A stretch of 8,545 nucleotides of DNA from an uncultured Ruminococcus sp. GTDB taxonomy: Bacteria > Bacillota > Clostridia > Oscillospirales > Acutalibacteraceae. Location: contig CAJOHT010000051.1 in NCBI GenBank assembly GCA_905234305.1, forward strand, positions 1-8,545, read 5' to 3'. The notes under the pieces were generated by a model. It was not told where the DNA came from. It did no database searches and saw only the letters and a program-made list of their open reading frames with translations. Position 1 is the first letter of the stretch, and the number at the start of each line of letters is the position of its first letter. Below, piece by piece: positions 6,988 to 8,545 of this stretch. Both the position numbers and the translations under genes were made by a program.

Positions 6988-7858
6988 CTTCGGTATTCGT
7001 AAAGACGTACTCCAGTACGATGATGTTCTTAATAAACAGCGTGAGATCATTTATACTCAGCGCGATCAGGTTCTCGACGGCGAGAATATCCACGACTCGA
7101 TTATTAAGATGATCGACGAGCATGTTGACGTTACCGTTAAGCACTTCCTGCCTGCTGAAATTCGCGATAACTGGAATATCCATTCGCTTGTTGATACTTA
7201 TTATGACTGGGCTATTACCGACCGCGATAAGTACAAGTTCTCTGTAGAGGATTTAGAGAATATTGAACCTGAAGAAATCAGGGATATGATTGTTGAGGAC
7301 GCTAAGGAGCTTTACGCCGAAAACGAAAAACTCCTTCCCGAGGAAACTATCCGCGAGATGGAGCGCGTATACCTGCTCAGAAGCGTTGATACGCACTGGA
7401 TGGATCATATCGATAATATGGAACAGCTTAAGGCTGGTATCCACCTCCGTTCTTACGGTCAGCACGATCCTGTTGTTGAGTACCGTTTAGAGGGCTTCGA
7501 TATGTTTGATGAGATGATTGCTTCAATCCACGAGGATACCATTAAACTTATGCTTACCCAGCCGAAGCGTATTTATGAGCAGCAGAAGCGCCGAGAGGCT
7601 ATTGCCGCGGCTAAGCGTTTAGCGGCTCAGAAAGCGGCTAACGCGAGATTGGGCGCTGATGATGACGCAGAGGAAGAAAGCGACGTTGTAAAGAACGCGC
7701 TTAAGCGTAAGCAGGTCGCCGAGCCTACGGCTACCTCAGGCGACGGAACCGATTCGCCGAACAGAACGATCCGAAAAGGAAAAAAAGTCGGACGAAATGA
7801 CCCCTGCCCCTGCGGAAGCGGTAAAAAGTATAAAAAATGCTGCGGGCGCAACGAATAA
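6863..7858 (+). CDS. secA: SecA C-terminal part (out of frame with the N-terminal part)
   Basis: From CTG at 6863 this frame reads [10 protein letters not shown] and continues as authentic SecA for 331 residues: [20 protein letters not shown], the helical scaffold and wing, then [19 protein letters not shown] and [20 protein letters not shown], both conserved scaffold blocks. A charged, alanine-rich linker follows, and the C-terminus is a SEC-C zinc motif, [17 protein letters not shown], the Cys ligands that bind SecB and/or lipids in other bacteria. The same frame is open from a GTG at 6830, but those first 11 codons are an out-of-frame reading of motif VI and lack a spaced ribosome binding site, so this is not a real separate gene start. 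Together the two parts would give about 954 residues once the missing ~12 are restored, plausible for a clostridial SecA. It ends in tandem TAA TAA, 21 bases before the lipoprotein gene. Confidence 0.9.
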   Translation: MFGGDRMKAMLSRMNVDEDMPIENKMLTNIIESSQEKVELRNFGIRKDVLQYDDVLNKQREIIYTQRDQVLDGENIHDSIIKMIDEHVDVTVKHFLPAEIRDNWNIHSLVDTYYDWAITDRDKYKFSVEDLENIEPEEIRDMIVEDAKELYAENEKLLPEETIREMERVYLLRSVDTHWMDHIDNMEQLKAGIHLRSYGQHDPVVEYRLEGFDMFDEMIASIHEDTIKLMLTQPKRIYEQQKRREAIAAAKRLAAQKAANARLGADDDAEEESDVVKNALKRKQVAEPTATSGDGTDSPNRTIRKGKKVGRNDPCPCGSGKKYKKCCGRNE

Positions 7859-7879
7859 TAACGGAAAGGATTAGATTAT

Positions 7880-8428
7880 ATGAAAAGAATAATAGTATCG
7901 GCGATTGCCGTAGTTTTAATCGCGATGTCATTTGCTTCCTGCTATGATCCCCTCAGCGCGACAAATCAGAAAAGTACAAACGCTTCCGACGCTACTACAT
8001 CGGGCGAATCTGAAAAAGCAAAAGCCAAAAAGGTAAAGGCGGAAGATTATGAAAAGACTTTTGAGGGACTCTACGATTATATGAAAGACAGCGGATTTAT
8101 AACTGTTGACGAAAACAAATCCAATGTAGTTAAGATGAATGTTAAACTTATCGGAGCCGAAAAAGGTTATAAGTATACTATGGGCAATATTCGTATCGAG
8201 CTTTACGCGTTCAATCTTAAGGGCGAAAACAAAACCCGTGATAAGATTTTGGACAGTGTTAAAAAGGACGGCACCTATACTATCTATAGTCAGGTTATCC
8301 CCGCTTATCTTACAGATGACGGAAAGTTTATGATGATATACGCTAATCCTGATGTTCGCGAAGGAGATACGACCTCCGACGCGTATTTGAATATGCAGAA
8401 AGCGGTTAAAGCGTTTAAAAAGTTTTGA
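7880..8428 (+). CDS. Predicted lipoprotein of unknown function
   Basis: I do not recognise a family for this 182-residue protein. It starts with a lipoprotein signal peptide: MKRI, a hydrophobic core to about residue 19, then FASC with Cys21 as the likely lipidated residue (A and S at -2 and -1 are typical; F at -3 is less so). Residues about 25-50 are a Ser/Thr- and Lys-rich low-complexity linker. The remainder (about 52-182) is a compact soluble domain with alternating strands, including a segment reading YTMGNIRIELYAFNLKG, and ends in KAFKKF. It contains no further cysteines or obvious catalytic motif. AAAGGA lies 9 bases before the ATG, and the gap to the secA stop is only 21 bases, so co-transcription with secA is likely. 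Its product would be anchored on the outer face of the membrane after Sec export. No role should be assumed from the neighbour alone. Confidence 0.8.
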   Translation: MKRIIVSAIAVVLIAMSFASCYDPLSATNQKSTNASDATTSGESEKAKAKKVKAEDYEKTFEGLYDYMKDSGFITVDENKSNVVKMNVKLIGAEKGYKYTMGNIRIELYAFNLKGENKTRDKILDSVKKDGTYTIYSQVIPAYLTDDGKFMMIYANPDVREGDTTSDAYLNMQKAVKAFKKF

Positions 8429-8438
8429 TAATTGATAA

Positions 8439-8480
8439 GCAAAATGAAAGGGGCTGTCGCAAAATGAAGCGGCAGCCTCT
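8439..8480 (+). repeat. Imperfect hairpin with a nested 10-bp direct repeat; no T-tract
   Basis: Bases 8449-8460 pair with 8469-8480 as a 12-bp stem (two G-T pairs) around an 8-base loop. GCAAAATGAA occurs at 8439-8448 and again at 8459-8468, so one copy precedes the stem and the other overlaps its apex. The GGGGCTGTCGCAAAATGA stretch looks like inverted-repeat ends of some Firmicute insertion elements and like common terminator stems of this group. It sits 20 bases behind the lipoprotein gene, where a terminator would be expected, but the stem is followed by CAGTATAAG, not T residues. Terminator and element-end readings are both inference. Confidence 0.5.
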
Positions 8481-8545
8481 CAGTATAAGTAACAGGTAAA
8501 GACTTTTAAAATATCATCACATTTCAACAGCAAGAAAACGACACT

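Noticed and set aside
6776..7183. Minus-strand open frame across the secA lesion
   Set aside because: Considered as a possible inserted gene, but both strands here are explained by SecA coding sequence on either side of the junction.

Overview
The window looks like a chromosomal segment from a low-to-mid GC Gram-positive, most likely a clostridial / Ruminococcaceae-type Firmicute. This rests on strong AGGAGG-type ribosome binding sites, a SecA with the roughly 60-residue insertion in its second nucleotide-binding domain that clostridial SecA proteins carry, and a cell-wall pair (FHA-fused FtsW/RodA flippase/polymerase-like protein plus a class B penicillin-binding protein). I cannot name the species. 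I see no rRNA, tRNA, CRISPR array, complete insertion sequence or phage gene.

Layout. Positions 1-512 (minus strand) hold the N-terminal 170 codons of a membrane-anchored fibronectin type III protein that runs off the left edge. Positions 623-1426 (minus) encode a ZIP/GufA-family metal transporter; its start should be the ATG at 1426, just behind a perfect AGGAGGT. Positions 1427-1706 are a divergent intergenic region with a perfect 12-bp palindrome next to the transporter start, one copy of a ~100-bp diverged repeat, and a good sigma-70-type promoter reading right. Everything right of this is on the plus strand: an FHA-FtsW/RodA/SpoVE-family membrane protein (1707-3368), a second copy of the ~100-bp repeat (3407-3506), a class B penicillin-binding protein (3533-4936), secA broken into two frames (5029-6987 and 6863-7858), and a small predicted lipoprotein (7880-8428). 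The last ~117 bases carry a hairpin without a T-tract.

How the genes fit together. The FtsW/RodA-like protein and the penicillin-binding protein form the usual SEDS glycosyltransferase plus transpeptidase pair for septal or lateral peptidoglycan synthesis. The FHA domain on the SEDS protein suggests control by phosphothreonine signalling, as in actinobacterial and clostridial wall-synthesis clusters, but no kinase is in the window. SecA is the Sec translocase motor; the lipoprotein 21 bases behind it is itself a predicted Sec substrate and probably shares its transcript.

Most worth a second look: (1) secA lacks about 12 universally conserved residues just after motif VI, and the same lesion shifts the frame (net loss of about 35 nt); (2) the two wall-synthesis genes are each preceded by related ~100-bp intergenic sequences; (3) the FHA-SEDS fusion itself; (4) the palindrome at the transporter start. 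I found no convincing wholly new system here. The region is mostly core housekeeping genes with some odd intergenic sequence.
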